64,000 nt of DNA from Typhlomys cinereus (GCA_023101885.1 JALPQD010000404.1:620001-684000); one strand, 5' to 3'; counted from the stretch's first letter, positions 47,001 through 59,800 are shown. Program-made: numbers and translations. The notes: generated by a model not told the origin, from the letters alone.

Positions 47001-47569
47001 CTTATTAATTCATTATAATAAATGCTTGCTTCTGCCACAAAAGGTACAAGCACATAATACAAGAAATTAATTGAATCACACGATTGAGATATGAAGAATA
47101 CATAAGAATGTTATTGCTTTTAATTTTTCAATGGTAAATTGCAATAGTTGTTTGTGTCCTCATTGCTGCAATATTTTAGCATTTAAAAATGTGTACTATT
47201 TAAACCAATTATATTTGTTTTAAATTTACAATATTTGATATTAAAATCTATGACATTTAAAATTATATGAAATTGCATATAACATTATACATAATCTGAT
47301 ATATATAGATAAATCATAAGTGTTTATATTATACAACATATAAAAATTTCATATATACAAAACATTCAAAATATGAAATTTATAACACTGAAAACTAGAA
47401 CATCATAAAAACTTACAATCATTTTTTATTTCTACTGGTATGACACATGAAGGTTTAAAATTGTAATTCTAAGATAAATTTGCAGAAAATGTTCTGGATT
47501 AAAGGCAAGTTAAATTTGTTAAGAAAGTTTATATAAATAAATATATAGGAATATCTGTGAAGATGAAGG
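44096..47569. other. Long intergenic stretch, mostly unassigned
   Basis: About 3.5 kb. The segment 44840-45260 is less AT-rich and has open frames on both strands (65-68 codons plus; 137 codons minus), but none shows a recognisable domain and I do not call a gene. Other frames are short. Confidence 0.45.
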
Positions 47570-47685
47570 TGACAAGAAAAGGGGAGAGTGGGACAATAGT
47601 GGCTATGTAATAGGAGTATGATCAAAGTTCATTATACATGTGCATGAAAATTTCTCATTGAAATCGATTACTTTCTATAATATAT
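47570..47685 (+). mobile_element. Possible Lx-like L1 3' end
   Basis: GGGGAGAGTGGGACAATAGT, AGGAGTATGATCAAAGTTCA, then TTATACATGTGCATGAAAAT resembles old rodent L1 3' ends. Short and diverged. Confidence 0.4.
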
Positions 47686-47779
47686 GCTATTAAAAAGGGA
47701 CTATATTGATTTCAAATATTTACAGATTTACATTCTAAAAATGAAGACTTGAAGTTTGAAAGATTATTTAATTACATTT

Positions 47780-47798
47780 ACATATATATGTGTGGGTG

Positions 47799-47845
<47 letters not shown>
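47780..47845. repeat. (AT)n-rich microsatellite
   Basis: Compound TATATATG/ACATATAT/ACACAT tract. A 66-codon minus-strand frame is this repeat. Confidence 0.85.
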
Positions 47846-47848
<3 letters not shown>

Positions 47849-48039
47849 TATGATGAACAAGATATAAAGAGAGTAGACTTTAGAGGTAGCCAAACATATG
47901 AGAAAATCTAGAGCCTTAAAGAGCGGATTTGTAACTTTGAGCAAGTGATAGCAGGAAACTCCTAACATATTGCAATTTTTTCAAAGATTTTTGTGATAAA
48001 TACATGTAGTATTTGGCCTGCATGCTGCCGATAAATTTA

Positions 48040-48465
48040 TAACTAAAAGCTTATGGGAAAAAGGGACTTTATTTTAGCTTACAATTGTCCAGTTACAGTT
48101 CTTAGTGAAGTTTGGCAGGAGAGCTCCTGACAATATCAGAAGCCAAGAAATTGGCCATACCATATCAACTATTGAAAGAGGGATAATTCTCACTTGATAG
48201 ACAAGCATGTCTAAAGAAGTATACTAAAGAATTCCAATTGCCTTGACTAGCTAGCTCCATCTGATTTACATCCCCACAGACTAGTTGTACCCACAAAGAA
48301 CTGGGACTTCTCTATTAATTAGACAATTTCTTGCAGTCTTGCTTTGGTGTTAACTCAGCTATTATTTTTTTTTGACAAATGTACCTAGAGCTAGAACCTT
48401 CAGTTTTCAAGTTGATACCTGATCTATGACAATCTACCCTTTGTCAACTTGACATAAAACACATC
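48040..48465 (-). mobile_element. ERVL/MaLR-like LTR, antisense
   Basis: GGGACTTTATTTTAGCTTAC near the left and CCCTTTGTCAACTTGACATA near the right are the antisense of an LTR with a poly-A-signal side and a TGTCAACTTGAC 5' side. A related copy follows at 49600. Confidence 0.45.
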
Positions 48466-49599
48466 ACTTGTAAACTGTAACCTTAAATCCTTGTCACCAC
48501 AGATTTTACAATACATTCAATTTTGTTAATTTTCAGAGTCTAAGATAAAAAGTTCTAACAATCCAGTTTTAAAATATCAGTCATTAAAATTCAGTTCCAA
48601 CATTTTACATGTCCAAAATCCTTTAACTACAAGAGTCTATTAAATCAACACAAAGTACTTCAGCACAGAATAAACATTAAAATGGATACATTATGAAACA
48701 TTAAGAAAGTATCAATTCAAAAGCAAAATACCAAAGTCTGGTAACGAAAATAAGTCCTGTAGTATGTCCATCTTTTGTTGCTTATTATGATGTCAAGGCA
48801 GACAAAAGATTCTGGACGATCCAACAGCTCAAAGTTGCACAATTACCTTTCATCTGCACCAGGTCTAATTGAACTTGCAGCTATGCTCAGAACATGTCCC
48901 AGTGGTTCTGTTATCTCCAAAATTCTGAATTTCATTTGCAGCTATAAACTTAACCTTCCTATATAGGAACACTAGGCCTACGACTTAGTGAACTTCTCAA
49001 CCTCACATTAAAACCAGTACCATCTTGATGTTGCAGCCAATTTCTGCAGGGAGGTTAAAATATTAGAACATTTGAACTGCAACTCAACCAAATTCTGTGT
49101 GCTGACCATGGAAAAATGTTTATCTAGACAGCCGAAACTTTTGAAGGGCAAGAAAATGCTTCAATTTAGGATTTTGACTCCTAAAGAAATCTGGGACTTC
49201 AAAGCCAAAAATCCCTGTTGGTGGTACTCATTTCTGCCATTCTCCATGCATAAAGCACCAGGTTTTTCTCCAATGATAATAATTTCTCCAACAGTCACAA
49301 CTGCTCTACTGTCTGCCAAAGCAGATCTTTTATCATCACCTTTAACATTAGCTTCATAAATATTCTTGTTCCCTACATTACAATCTGGGCTCAAACCATC
49401 TACAACTCTCTCAGCATTTCTATTATTTCCAAATAGCCTACTCTGTTGAACTCTATTCAATGGGTTTTATATCATACTTCCTCATTATCTTTAAATATTT
49501 CCATATTCCTTCACAAAAAAAGCTATTCAAACTTCACAAAGTCCCTATAAACAATTTTATGAGTATTATGCCAATTCTCTGGTACCCAATTCTGTTGCA
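48466..49599. other. Intergenic DNA, nothing assigned
   Basis: Frames of 95-99 codons overlap on opposite strands near 49072-49460 without recognisable domains; no gene supported. Confidence 0.4.
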
Positions 49600-50095
49600 G
49601 TTATTCTGCATGGCTGTTGCTGAAATCATGATGAAACAGCTTAAAGGAAAAAGTGATTTTATTGGCTTATGATTATATAGTTACGGTTTCATTCCAGCTT
49701 GACAGAAGAGTCCACACACACATACCAGGGAACAAGGAAATTGTTAATATTGCATTCACTGCTAAGAGAGGGACAGTCCTTACTTTCCTGACCAGTTAGT
49801 CTCTGTGACATTTGGGCTTATGAGTACATAGCTCATTTTGTTTTGTCCTCAAGTATGTCATTTTGGTGTATCAAATACACCAAAGAATGTCAACTTACTT
49901 CATCAGCTCCCTCCATCTTATTCACCTGCACCAGGTTAGTCCCACCTACCAAGGACTGGGCAATGTCTATCAGTTATATAATTTTCTGCATGCTTTCTGG
50001 GGGTTAACTCAACAACAAATTCTTCATAAATTTTTCCAGAGCTTGAACTTTCAATTGCCAAGTTGACATCTGTATCTAGCTATGATAATTTGGAA
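49600..50095 (-). mobile_element. ERVL/MaLR-like LTR, antisense, with a 65-bp insert
   Basis: CATGGCTGTTGCTGAAATCA, GTGATTTTATTGGCTTATGA and AACTTTCAATTGCCAAGTTG ACATC parallel the 48040 copy. The 65 bp at 49799-49863 have no counterpart in that copy but recur at 50477-50541. Confidence 0.45.
49799..49863 (+). repeat. 65-bp dispersed direct repeat, copy 1
   Basis: Runs from GTCTCTGTGACATTTGGGCT to CTCAAGTATGTCATTT; 63 of 65 positions match copy 2 at 50477-50541. Confidence 0.9.
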
Positions 50096-50476
50096 ATGAT
50101 TTGGTGCCCAGTGCTTCTACAACCTTAACAAATTAATATAGGATTAAACTTCCAAAATAGATCGTGACTTACAGTTATTTGCTTCTAGGATACAGAGGAG
50201 GCACTGAGTCGTATTCAACTGCTTAGTCAATTTTTTCATTGAATAGTTCCAAATAAAAATGGAATAACAAGAATAAGATAATAGAAAAAAATTGTAAAAA
50301 TTTAAAAGCAAGCATAATGGGGGAATCTGAGAACAGTTTGCTAGAGTCAGAGAAAGCAGATAGATCAAATTTTTATCTTGACAACTAACTGCCCAGCGGA
50401 AACTCTTGAAAGGAGGAATGAGCTATAAACTGTGCTGAGGGTAACAAAATCTGAAAATAGACAGGCTTGTCAGTGA

Positions 50477-50541
50477 GTCTCTGTGACATTTGGGCTTATG
50501 AGTACGTAGCTCATTTTGTTTTGTCCTCAAGTCTGTCATTT
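50477..50541 (+). repeat. 65-bp dispersed direct repeat, copy 2
   Basis: Differs from copy 1 (49799-49863) at two positions. Here it is embedded in otherwise unassigned sequence, so this may be the source copy. Confidence 0.9.
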
Positions 50542-51336
50542 ATCTTCCCACATTTTGGCTAAGGCTGATCAAGCTTGGTTTGTAAATCAGGATTTCATTT
50601 ATAACACAGAGTGTATTTTGTACATTATATTAAAGGAAATTCCTGACCCGTTGAAAGGAATGGTATTCAAAGTTAGTTACAAAGATTGTTTCTGACCCTG
50701 AACCTAACCCTTGTCAGTAAGTGTTGCTATCAGCAAAACCCAGGTTATGGCTGTTTCTGGCACACTGATACTGATTTATACCAAATGGTGTCTAGGAAAC
50801 AGATGGCTGCAGAGGCCTTTGTTAGTTCCTTTTATTCTTGTCTATTGTCAAATCTCATTGTCAATTGTACCTAAAATGCCGTGAATATGGTCCATTAGTA
50901 CTGATTTACTTACACAAAAGTAAACAAACCCCTATGCCAAATGAAATATGTTACATCTTAAACTTAATATTTTAAAACCAAAAAGGGGATATCAGAATAA
51001 AAAGTGTCCATCACACGAGAGATTTTAAAATGTTCTATATCATTTCATTGTGAATTGTAGATAAAATTGCATTCAACTGTTCAATATACCACTAGGAAAG
51101 TAGGTCAATATCTTTATAGTGACAAAACAAGATTTCTCACAAAACCTTTGGAAAGTCTGATAATCACTACTCTGTTCCCTTGGGAACAAGATTTCCTTAA
51201 ATTTTTTACACAAAAAGTCATCATTATTCTAAAATGCAAAATTCATTTAGACCTTGAATTCACATTAATGGATTACTAAAACCATGACTCATGCCTCCAG
51301 ATATAATTTGATAGTTTGGTTTTTGGCATTAAGTAG

Positions 51337-51378
51337 ACACACACAGAAGGACAGACACATAGATACACAGACACACAG

Positions 51379-51428
<50 letters not shown>

Positions 51429-51430
51429 AT
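51337..51430. repeat. (CA)n microsatellite
   Basis: Interrupted CA/CAGA tract followed by about 50 bp of pure (CA)n. The valine/cysteine-rich minus-strand frames and threonine/histidine plus frame are this repeat. Confidence 0.95.
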
Positions 51431-52026
51431 GCACACTACAGAAGTCAAGGAATTGCTCAGAACACGACACAAGAAATCTGTTGTAGTCCAACAAAATACT
51501 CCTGAATTTATTATTTGATAGAATGAATAACAAACAATGCAGTTCTGTCTACTTGTCTCCATTTCAGTCTTCCCTAAGCCATAGACAGCATAATGGTTCT
51601 TCTTTATAAAAATGAAATATTTCAAGTGAGCTGGGAAGCAGGTTTGCACGAATTTACATAAATCCCAAGTGCTCCTAACTCGAAGTTGAATAAATGTTAA
51701 ACTCTAGCTCATTTTTGGTAGCACTGATATATATTCTAACTTCGTGAGTAAAATAAATTTTGAGCATGATTAACTGATTTTTTGAAGACTATTCATCTTT
51801 TGAAAAGGCTCATCCTTACAAAGGCAGCTTGTGCAAATATGAAGTCAAGAGACATATTAGTTTAAAACTTCTGAAAATAACCCATCTGTCATTGAAAAGT
51901 AAGAACATCCAACTATTCAACAAACCAGAAATTATCTAAGTTGTACTTAAATGTAAGTTACTTTAAATGAAAGATAGACACCAACAAGTATAAACATTTT
52001 TTTGAGAATTTCATTTCTTGTCAGTG

Positions 52027-52367
52027 AAGCAGAACTTTTTAATGTAGTTTTTTATTATTTATTATTTATTCAATTGTGCATGTATGCGTGTGTATGCGTG
52101 TGTGTATGTATGTGTGTGTATGTATGTATGTGTGTATGTGTATGTGTGCGTGTGTTTGTGTAGAATCATAAACGAATTCGGGAACCACCTCTTGTTTACT
52201 CTGCCCTGGGATTCACAGGCTTCGCCCTACCAGGACCAGAAATGCAGGCCGCCCCCGCTTCTGCCTGGCATCTATACGTGGGGTCTAGGATCCGAACTCA
52301 GGACCTTCCGCCTGCAAGGCAGAGGCTTAACCCCTGAACCATCTCTCCAGCCCCAAGCAGAACTTTT
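52027..52367 (-). mobile_element. B2-type SINE (young subfamily), antisense, with 13-bp TSD
   Basis: AAGCAGAACTTTT occurs at 52027-52039 and 52355-52367. Between, on the plus strand: an A/T-rich tail, a GT/ATGT tract (52083-52160), the antisense body, the reverse-complemented B box (GATCCGAAC) and A box (CCCCTGAACCA), ending CTCTCCAGCCCC. The 115-codon plus frame 52084-52431 is the SINE. Confidence 0.88.
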
Positions 52368-54499
52368 ATCAAGGAAATTTTTAAATGTGCCATTGCTGAT
52401 GAGAGCAGAGAAACAAAGGAGAATGATTTAAGTTCTTACATTATAATATTAAAAGTAAAAACAAATAAAAACTTTAAAGCCCTTAAAATATATACTAAGA
52501 AAAAAAGAATAAAAATATTCAAAACTAGCAAAAGAACTTTTTAAAGCAAATTTTGAATAATTAAGCAGGAAATTGGCATTGTCTTGAATTTACCAAATGC
52601 CAGCTATGGAGAAGAAAAATATGTAAAATTCTAACGCTTGAAAGAAAAGAAATATTAGATTGCATACTTGAGAAATTACTCTCTTGTTATTACAATTATG
52701 TCCAACCCTGGATTTGTTTCCAGCTTTAGGTTTACTTATAATATGTCTTATGATTACTGTTGATGATGAGATAGTCCAATTTTCAGATGATTTAGAATAA
52801 GCAAAGTTCTTATTATAGTGCTACTTTCATCACTTCATTGCACAGAAAATTAACTAAGAAAAAGTTTTAAAAGGGGAAACTCCATGTAGTAAAAGTTCAC
52901 AATGAATGGTATAAGTATAGAACATGATAGTCTCATACCTTGTGATCCAGAGTTTGCACACAATATTGACTTAATTTCTCTACCTACTCTAAAAAGATAA
53001 TAGCACATTGTTGCATGTGACATACTCCCACTTTAATTTTCAACTCAGAAAAACTCATTAACAACACTGGAGTACAAACAAATATATCATATAGCATACT
53101 GTTTTTCCTCTTTTTTTCTAATGTGGCATGGGGAACTTACAGAAGTAAAGGGCATAGACATTTTCTAGCTCATGAAGGATTTTGTGAGGTATTGTGAAAT
53201 AATCTAAACAAGGTTTGTGATTGGTAAAGTATTGATGCTCAAGGAAAATGCAAGTTGTCTTATTACATGCTCTAGCTCAGCAAAGTTTATTAGAGATTCA
53301 ATTAGGGTAAAGTTCCTATGGAGTATCAGTCATGAATGACTTGATGTGAAACAGTTTTCCATAGGTCTCTCACACATTTTGTATGTCTTTATAAATAGAG
53401 TTACTTGGAACTTTTCTTCAAGACTCATTTTATAAGAATGATTCTGGAAGAAAGTAGCCTAAGATGATAAATTTAGTATTTGACTCTAGTTGTAAAATAG
53501 GTGAATTTACTTTCTGGGGTTACAGTGCTATCTCTTGGAACAAAGATTACATAGGGTATCAGCAATCTCTTCTAAATACTGCTTCCTAAATTCTTGGTGT
53601 CTCATCTATGTCACAGACTTACTATGTGTATAGTAACATCCACTGGATTCATTTCATATCATTCCAATAGGACTTAAGGGCCAAGAAGAAATCAATACAA
53701 CTTTGAAGCTCATGCTGCTTGCTCTGTTGTGGGTGATTAAATACCTGTGTATCTCACCCAGAGGTAATTTATCACCTGTCAGACTCCATGGAACTATGGC
53801 AAGAGTAACTTGTTACTATACAAAGAGGATATTCAGTTTTCACAATCATTGGCATCAACCACCCCCAAAATATCTTTCTTGTGACTTGTAATTGAAATTA
53901 ATCTGAATACTGATTTATCACTTTCAAACCTATTTCAAGGAATATACAGTACAAATGAGTACACTTTAGTGAATATTTCTCCATCCTCCATATTGGGATA
54001 TGCTAAAGTATTTTGAAATGTTATTATTTATTTTTATTATATTTTATATTTCCCTTCATTGCACATTCTCTGATTTCCAGTGTTTAGCATGATTATACTT
54101 TCAATGAAATTTATATCTTTCATACGATTTCATTTTAGCATGGTCTTCTTTTATAATTATATATACACATAAGATCAATCTTCTCATGGTCATGAACACA
54201 TGTTCTGTATATAACTGACAAGTAAACAACAAGTCGGAGTGAGAGGGTTGCATGATGCCCATGGTAATGGCATCTATTATAAGTTACTGAATAGAACATG
54301 AACATCAGATTTCTGAAAAACTGAAGACTATGTAAAGTTTTTTATGGGGATGAACTATTAACTAATTGCCTTAAGATTTTAAATACTATGGTGTAAATGA
54401 TTAAAACTTTTATTTTGATACATTAGTATGGTTAAATCATACTTTGATTTTTATATGTGCCTTTATTTGTTTGATCATCATATTTCTTATAAAAAGTTA
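52368..54499. other. AT-rich intergenic DNA, nothing assigned
   Basis: About 2.1 kb without supported gene or named repeat. Confidence 0.5.
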
Positions 54500-54850
54500 G
54501 GCATTGTACTGGTTGCTCTCTCCTGTTGCTGTAAGACACCATTCAAACTTAATGAGAGAATGGAGAACCCAGAGAGGAGATATATCCATTATGGCAGGAA
54601 AGACATGAATGACTGGAAAAAACTAGAGGCAGTCTAAGTCACATATTTCATGGAGGCTGAGAGCTGCTGCTTGCAAGCTCAAGAGCACACTCACCCACTC
54701 AAGGAAGATGAGGTTAACCAACCTCAAGGCTCACCTCTTATGACTGACTGTCTTCCTTCAAAAAGATTCAACCTCCTAAAATTGCCATGACCTTTTCAAA
54801 CAAATGAAATATTCACACACACACACATACACACACACACACAAACAAAC
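54500..54850 (-). mobile_element. MaLR-like LTR fragment and (CA)n
   Basis: CTCTCCTGTTGCTGTAAGAC, CCATTATGGCAGGAAAGACA, CAAGGCTCACCTCTTATGAC and AATTGCCATGACC resemble the antisense of rodent MaLR LTRs. A (CA)n tract follows at about 54814-54842. Confidence 0.4.
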
Positions 54851-55544
54851 AATAAATAAGGTATAAAGGACATGTGGTCATATTTTTATCTTAGTATTCA
54901 TTATCTCTATCCAGATTTTTAAGGAAATAATCTAGTCTTTGGTATTTCAGAAATAAGATGAATGGTACCAATGGGCAATGTCAGTTGCATCCTACACTCA
55001 GTGGTTTATTTACACTTATCCACCAGAGTTTGGCATGTGAAAAATAGGTCAAATTTTGAAGCAACGTGTATGTGTATCAATTTTCCAGTGTAAACATTTC
55101 ATTGGAATGTGCCAAGGTAACTTTCTTCTCTGAACCTCAGTTGTTAGATTATAAGGATTGGAAATATATTTTTTTTCATAATTGATATGATACTCAGCTT
55201 AGTTGCCCCACCACTTGGTACATATAGAGTACATAATAATTACAGGTTCTAAATCAATTTCAAGAGGCAAGTTTCTTCCTTTGGAAGAAATAATTCTGAT
55301 TTTGTGCCTCGTGAAATGATAATATGAGTGTGAGGAAAACACTGGATTCCTTCCCACATATTGAAAACAGTAGGACAGTCTTTCAAAATCCCCAAGTTCT
55401 CTTATATTTCCTATGGAAGGTCGGCCACAGCAAAGTGCAAAAGGATTATAGTATCTGTGCAGGTTAGATACAGGTGTCACCTTCGCAACTGAGTGCCTTT
55501 GGATACGTCTGTGAGAAATTATGCAGGTAAAGCAAGCCCTGAAC
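54851..55544. other. Intergenic DNA, nothing assigned
   Basis: A 115-codon minus-strand frame (55199-55546) has no recognisable domain and runs toward an LTR-like repeat; not called as a gene. Confidence 0.4.
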
Positions 55545-55875
55545 AAGCCTGTGGAAGATTATCTAATTGATGTGGCAAGACCCAGCCTACGGTGAATGGA
55601 ACTGTTCCCTGCACAAGTGGTTAAGATTGAAAGAGCTATTCAGTATTTTGGCATACTTTGGCATGCAGGATGTAGGCATGTTACAAGTGAGAAAGTGTGC
55701 ACCTCTCTCATCCTTTCTTCTGCATATACAGTGTTCCATCAGTTCCTAATGTTCATACACACTCTCTTGTCATGCTGTTGACTGTAACCAGAAACTCTAA
55801 GCAAGAATGAACTTTCTCTTCCCCTACATTTTTTGGGTGTTGGAAACATGAAGACTAACTGCAACAGTACACATG
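55545..55875 (+). mobile_element. ERVL/MaLR-like LTR 3' part
   Basis: AAGATTATCTAATTGATGTG, AAGACCCAGCCTACGGTGAA and the 3' block GAAGACTAACTGCAACAG match the order seen at 14244-14680. Confidence 0.45.
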
Positions 55876-56589
55876 CAATAGCTCTATATGCTTATTTATT
55901 CATTCATCCAACCGTCCATATTATTGAGTGTCTGCTGTATACAGAGCAGAAGCTAGGTCTGGTACTAAGTGGGGAATTATAAATACACTAGGACACTGCC
56001 CTCACAGATTTTTTTGTGAAGTATGTGCATGATGAGTTAGAGGAAGAGACAAGCGCAAAATACAATACGATAGTCTTAATTGCAATTGTGATAAGGACTA
56101 AGCTAAATGTGTGGCTAAAATAAAGCAATAATACTTATATGTAGCTTAAACGAGGGTAAAGCAGGGCTTCTTTGCAGAAATCACATTAAAATAAAAAAGA
56201 AAGTAATAAGGCAGAATTTAGCACATGAATTTTATACCATCCTTCAAGATATGGCATGTTGAAGACTTACCCTTATGCATCTCAAAATGTGAGCATTTTG
56301 GGAGATGTGACCTTTAAGACTATGATTAACATGAGCTTTCAGGGAGTCCCACATCCTTCTAACTTGGCATCCTAATAAGAGAAAGAAATTTTGAGAACAA
56401 TGCAGCAGTAGGTCCATCTGCTAATCATGGAAAGATCAGTTAGATGTCAAACTTGTCAACTTGTACATCTAGCCTTCAGAAATGTGAAAACATTCTCTGT
56501 CATTGAATTGCCGCCCCCCAAATAGCAAAACAAAATAAAATATAATTAGACAGAAATTCACCTGAATTCTGCTAATCTTAGACAATTTA
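55876..56589. other. AT-rich intergenic DNA, nothing assigned
   Basis: No supported gene or named repeat. Confidence 0.45.
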
Positions 56590-56740
56590 AAAATATGGAT
56601 TCATAAGCTTCACATCAAACCCATAAATCAGAATCTCAGAGGTGGACCATAAGAGTACTATTTTTAAAAACTCTCAGATATTATTATTCTTATCAAAACT
56701 TCAAAACAATCACTTAGGAACCTGTCTCAACACAGTTTGC
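56590..56740 (+). mobile_element. Possible hAT-Charlie (MER5-like) fragment
   Basis: ACCCATAAATCAGAATCTCA, GAGGTGGACCATAAGAGTAC and TTTTTAAAAACTCTCAGAT resemble a Charlie/MER5 element (CTGAATCAGAATCTCTGGGG ... TTTTTAACAAGCTC). Diverged. Confidence 0.4.
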
Positions 56741-56779
56741 TTAAAACAATTAAGATAGTAAGTCCATACACTAGATGGC

Positions 56780-57085
56780 ATATTAGTTAATTGTTCTAGA
56801 GAACTAGAGCTACCAACAGAATTTACATATAGAAAAAAAATTACTGTTTAAGTTAGATCAGGTAAATATAGAAACAGGTGATACCAAACTAAACTATAGC
56901 TGGCAAGTTTGAGACTATGAAGAGTTAATGATGCAGAGAATTATTTTGCTCCAGAAGGTTGGGCACTTAAAGAATTGGAAAAGTTCCATCCTCAATCTAG
57001 AGAGCAATCTGTTTACTAATAGTTAACCTGCTTAAATGATGATTTCTCCTAAGCACCCTCCATGCAGATACAAAAAATTAGTCAC
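56780..57085 (-). mobile_element. ERVL/MLT2-like LTR fragment, antisense
   Basis: CATATTAGTTAATTGTTCTAGAG parallels the TGTATTAGTCAGGTTCTCTAGAG antisense LTR end at 7584. The remainder is diverged. Confidence 0.4.
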
Positions 57086-57401
57086 CACAGATGCTATATG
57101 ATAAGAAAAGCTAGATGTTTCACCTGTATTAAGCTAATATGAAACAATTTTATAATCTAAATATTTAAATTTCTTATTGTATTCCTGTCATTTTTGCATG
57201 ATAAGGAAATTTGGTGATTAGATGATAAGGTTCTCTACAGACTAAGCACACATGGAGAATATGACAAAACTGAGATTAGGACACTAAAATATGTCACCAC
57301 TTAGAGATGAAAAAGTTGCTTCCGAAGTGACTAAAAACAAAAAGTAAGGAAATAGGAAAAACAATATTGAGGATTGTTCTAGGTTGCAAATGAAATGTTT
57401 T

Positions 57402-58274
57402 AAGAAACAAAATTCAAAGGTAGATGGAGTAAGAGTAGGAGACTGCAATTAGGGGTGGTCAGTCTCCCATCTGCAGGATGGTTACTATCTATTTGCCAGT
57501 GTCTATGCCCTCACTGACTGGTGAGATCAAACTCCCCAAACTGCAAGTGACCAGGAAGGAATCTATTCTTATACTAAAACTCTATTTTAACAGCCTTTTA
57601 TCTCCGGCTAGGAGGAGATATCCAATACCCATCAGGATGGAGCCAAAGGTGATGCAGGAACAGCAAAACTGAAAAACAAAAAAACCAGACCATAATTCAG
57701 AACATCAGAGACCTTACATGAACCAGCAGGAACCAGGCCACCCTAATCCCTCCCTATCCTAAAACTCAGGGAAATTTGCAGAAGAGAGGGCAGTAAGATT
57801 GTAAGAGCCTAAAGATGGGGAGAAGCAATGATATGCAAGATACTCCACACAAGTTAGGGCCGAAGTAACCATAATAGGACTTTGCAGGACCTGTGCAATG
57901 ACCAGCATAGCATTGACCCAACCCCCAAAGTCTAGCATGGATCACAGGAACTAGCATCCTTAGAAGCAAGGGATTAACAGCCACAATAGTGTTCCTATAC
58001 TAAAGGGGAACACAAGAAGAGCTCTAGACCATGCTACTGAGTCCTTACACCTCATCAGAGAGAAGGACCCAGAGGAGTTTGACATTCACACTAAGGATGC
58101 TGGGGGGGGGGGGATTACTGTGAGAAAGGGAGGGAGGGGGGAGGAAGGGGAAAAGGAAGAAGGTAGCAAGGGGGTCCCGGGAGGGGTGAAGGGAGGGGGG
58201 GACTGGGGTACCTATTAAGTTTGTATGAGTGAAAAAAATTAATTAATTGGAAAAAAAAAGAAACACAATTCAAG
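57402..58274 (+). mobile_element. 5'-truncated L1 (3' UTR only) with imperfect TSD
   Basis: AAGAAACAAAATTCAA (57402-57417) and AAGAAACACAATTCAA (58258-58273) form a TSD with one mismatch around an L1 3' UTR that includes TCCAATACCCATCAGGATGG, a G-run of 13-14 (about 58101-58113), a purine tract and TACCTATTAAGTTTGTATG before the A-rich tail. One TSD mismatch suggests it is older than L1-A. Confidence 0.85.
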
Positions 58275-58779
58275 TGTTTTGAGAGAAAAGGGCAAATAAG
58301 TGATGGCCATCTTTCACTCAAATGGTGTACACATAATTGATAATCTTAAAAATTTAGTTCCCATGAGTTCTGGAAGTAAAAAAATTGAACAATCTTAAAA
58401 TCCTTGAATTATTCATTTCTTGTCCTTTAATTTTTCTCAAATATGTCATATTTCATCAAAACCGTGTTTACCACTTGACATCTAATAGGCAAATCGAAAA
58501 ATTACATTAGTAACTAGGATATGTTTAGTACAAAATATCTTCTCATAAAGCACAATAGGATATTAAATGCAAAGTTAATTTACCTTGATTTTATCAAGAA
58601 AAAATTGTCTCAAAACTTTGTGTGTATGCATGTATGAATCTTTATTAGAGTTAAAACAATTCTTTTTCAAAACAGAAATTTACACAATATAATTCTAAAA
58701 TTTCAGCACATTATATTGGATGTAAAGACAGCTAATTCTACAAAGAAAATATTTAAGATTTGCATCTTATAAAAATAAT
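58275..58779. other. AT-rich intergenic DNA, nothing assigned
   Basis: No supported gene or named repeat. Confidence 0.45.
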
Positions 58780-59001
58780 GGGCTGGAGAGATTGCTCAGG
58801 GGTTAGGTCCTGAGTTCAAATCACAGGTCCCACATAAAACACCAGGTGGAATCAGCGGCAACCTACACTTCCCACTCTGGTGGGTAGAGCCATGGAAATC
58901 CCAGAGCGAAGCACAAAGGAGAAAGAAGCAATCCAGGATGATTCCCGAAATCACCCTTGGACCTCCACAGGGACTCACAGTGCTCTCAGGGACTCACAGT
59001 G

Positions 59002-59054
<53 letters not shown>

Positions 59055-59062
59055 TCTCTCTC

Positions 59063-59119
<57 letters not shown>

Positions 59120-59150
59120 GTGTAAATAAACTATTAAAAATTAAAAACTA
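58780..59150 (+). mobile_element. B2-type SINE (older body type) with (CT)n/(CA)n tail
   Basis: GGGCTGGAGAGATTGCTCAG head, B box GAGTTCAAATC, body AGAAGCAATCCAGGATGATT and CACCCTTGGACCTCCACAGG, a duplicated GGGACTCACAGTGCT, then long (CT)n (59005-59098) and (CA)n (59099-59119) tracts and GTAAATAAACTATTAAAAA. The leucine/serine-rich frames here are the CT repeat. Confidence 0.8.
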
Positions 59151-59257
59151 CCCTAAAATTGTCTACTTTCTTCCTACTCATTTACATACCATAATTCCTA
59201 GTAATGACTAATTTTTTTACTTTACGTACAGATTTGCCTTTTCAAGAATGTCACAGA

Positions 59258-59520
59258 GGGGCTGGAGAGGTGGCTCAGTGGTTAAGCCTCTGTCTTGCAG
59301 GCAGAAGGTCCTGAGTTCAGATTCTAGACCCCACGTATAGACGCCGGACGGAAGCGGGGGCGGCCTGCGTTTCTGGTCCTGGTAGGGCAGAGCCTGTGAA
59401 TCCCCGGGCAGAGTAAACGAGGAGGAGGTGGAGGCGTCCATGGTGGTTCCCGAATTCGTCCGTGGTTCTACACACACACATACATAGACACACGCGCACA
59501 CACGCACTTGAATAATAATA
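59258..59520 (+). mobile_element. B2-type SINE (young subfamily)
   Basis: GGGGCTGGAGAGGTGGCTCA head, B box GAGTTCAGATTC, the young-type body (TTTCTGGTCCTGGTAGGGC, GGTGGTTCCCGAATTCGTCC) and a CA-rich tail ending TTGAATAATAATAC. It follows the older-type copy by about 100 bp. No clear TSD. Confidence 0.85.
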
Positions 59521-59554
59521 CATTTAGATGTTGTGTAGAATAACATAGCATGCA

Positions 59555-59800
59555 GACTTTCTGATTGACTCCTTTAATTTCACAAATAAGTCCATTTAAT
59601 TTTATTCATGAGCTTTTATAAGTTGATACTACATATCATTTTTAGATGTTGAAAAATATTCCATTATATGGATTGCCACGGTTTATTTTTTCATTCATCC
59701 CTTTAATAATGTTGTTGGTACTTCTCTATTGTTGCATTATGAATGAACCTGCTAAACACACCTACGTTCAGGGCTTTTTCTAGAAATAGTCCTTCAACTC
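59555..59800 (-). mobile_element. Old L1M ORF2-end fragment, antisense
   Basis: AAAAATATTCCATTATATGG, ATTCATCCCTTTAATAATG and TTGCATTATGAATGAACCTG are the antisense of the L1 block around the AATGGAATA...CAGCCAT region. Highly diverged. Confidence 0.5.

Larger units (their letters stand above)
50096..52026. other. AT-rich intergenic DNA
   Basis: No supported gene. Contains copy 2 of the 65-bp repeat and the (CA)n block at 51337-51430. Confidence 0.45.

Noticed and set aside
51284..51649. Valine/cysteine-rich and threonine/histidine-rich frames
   Set aside because: Translations of a (CA)n microsatellite; the same holds for frames at 7062-7306, 2316-2559 and 58938-59211.
55199..55546. 115-codon minus-strand frame
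   Set aside because: No recognisable family, no start or splice context, next to an LTR-like repeat; most likely chance.
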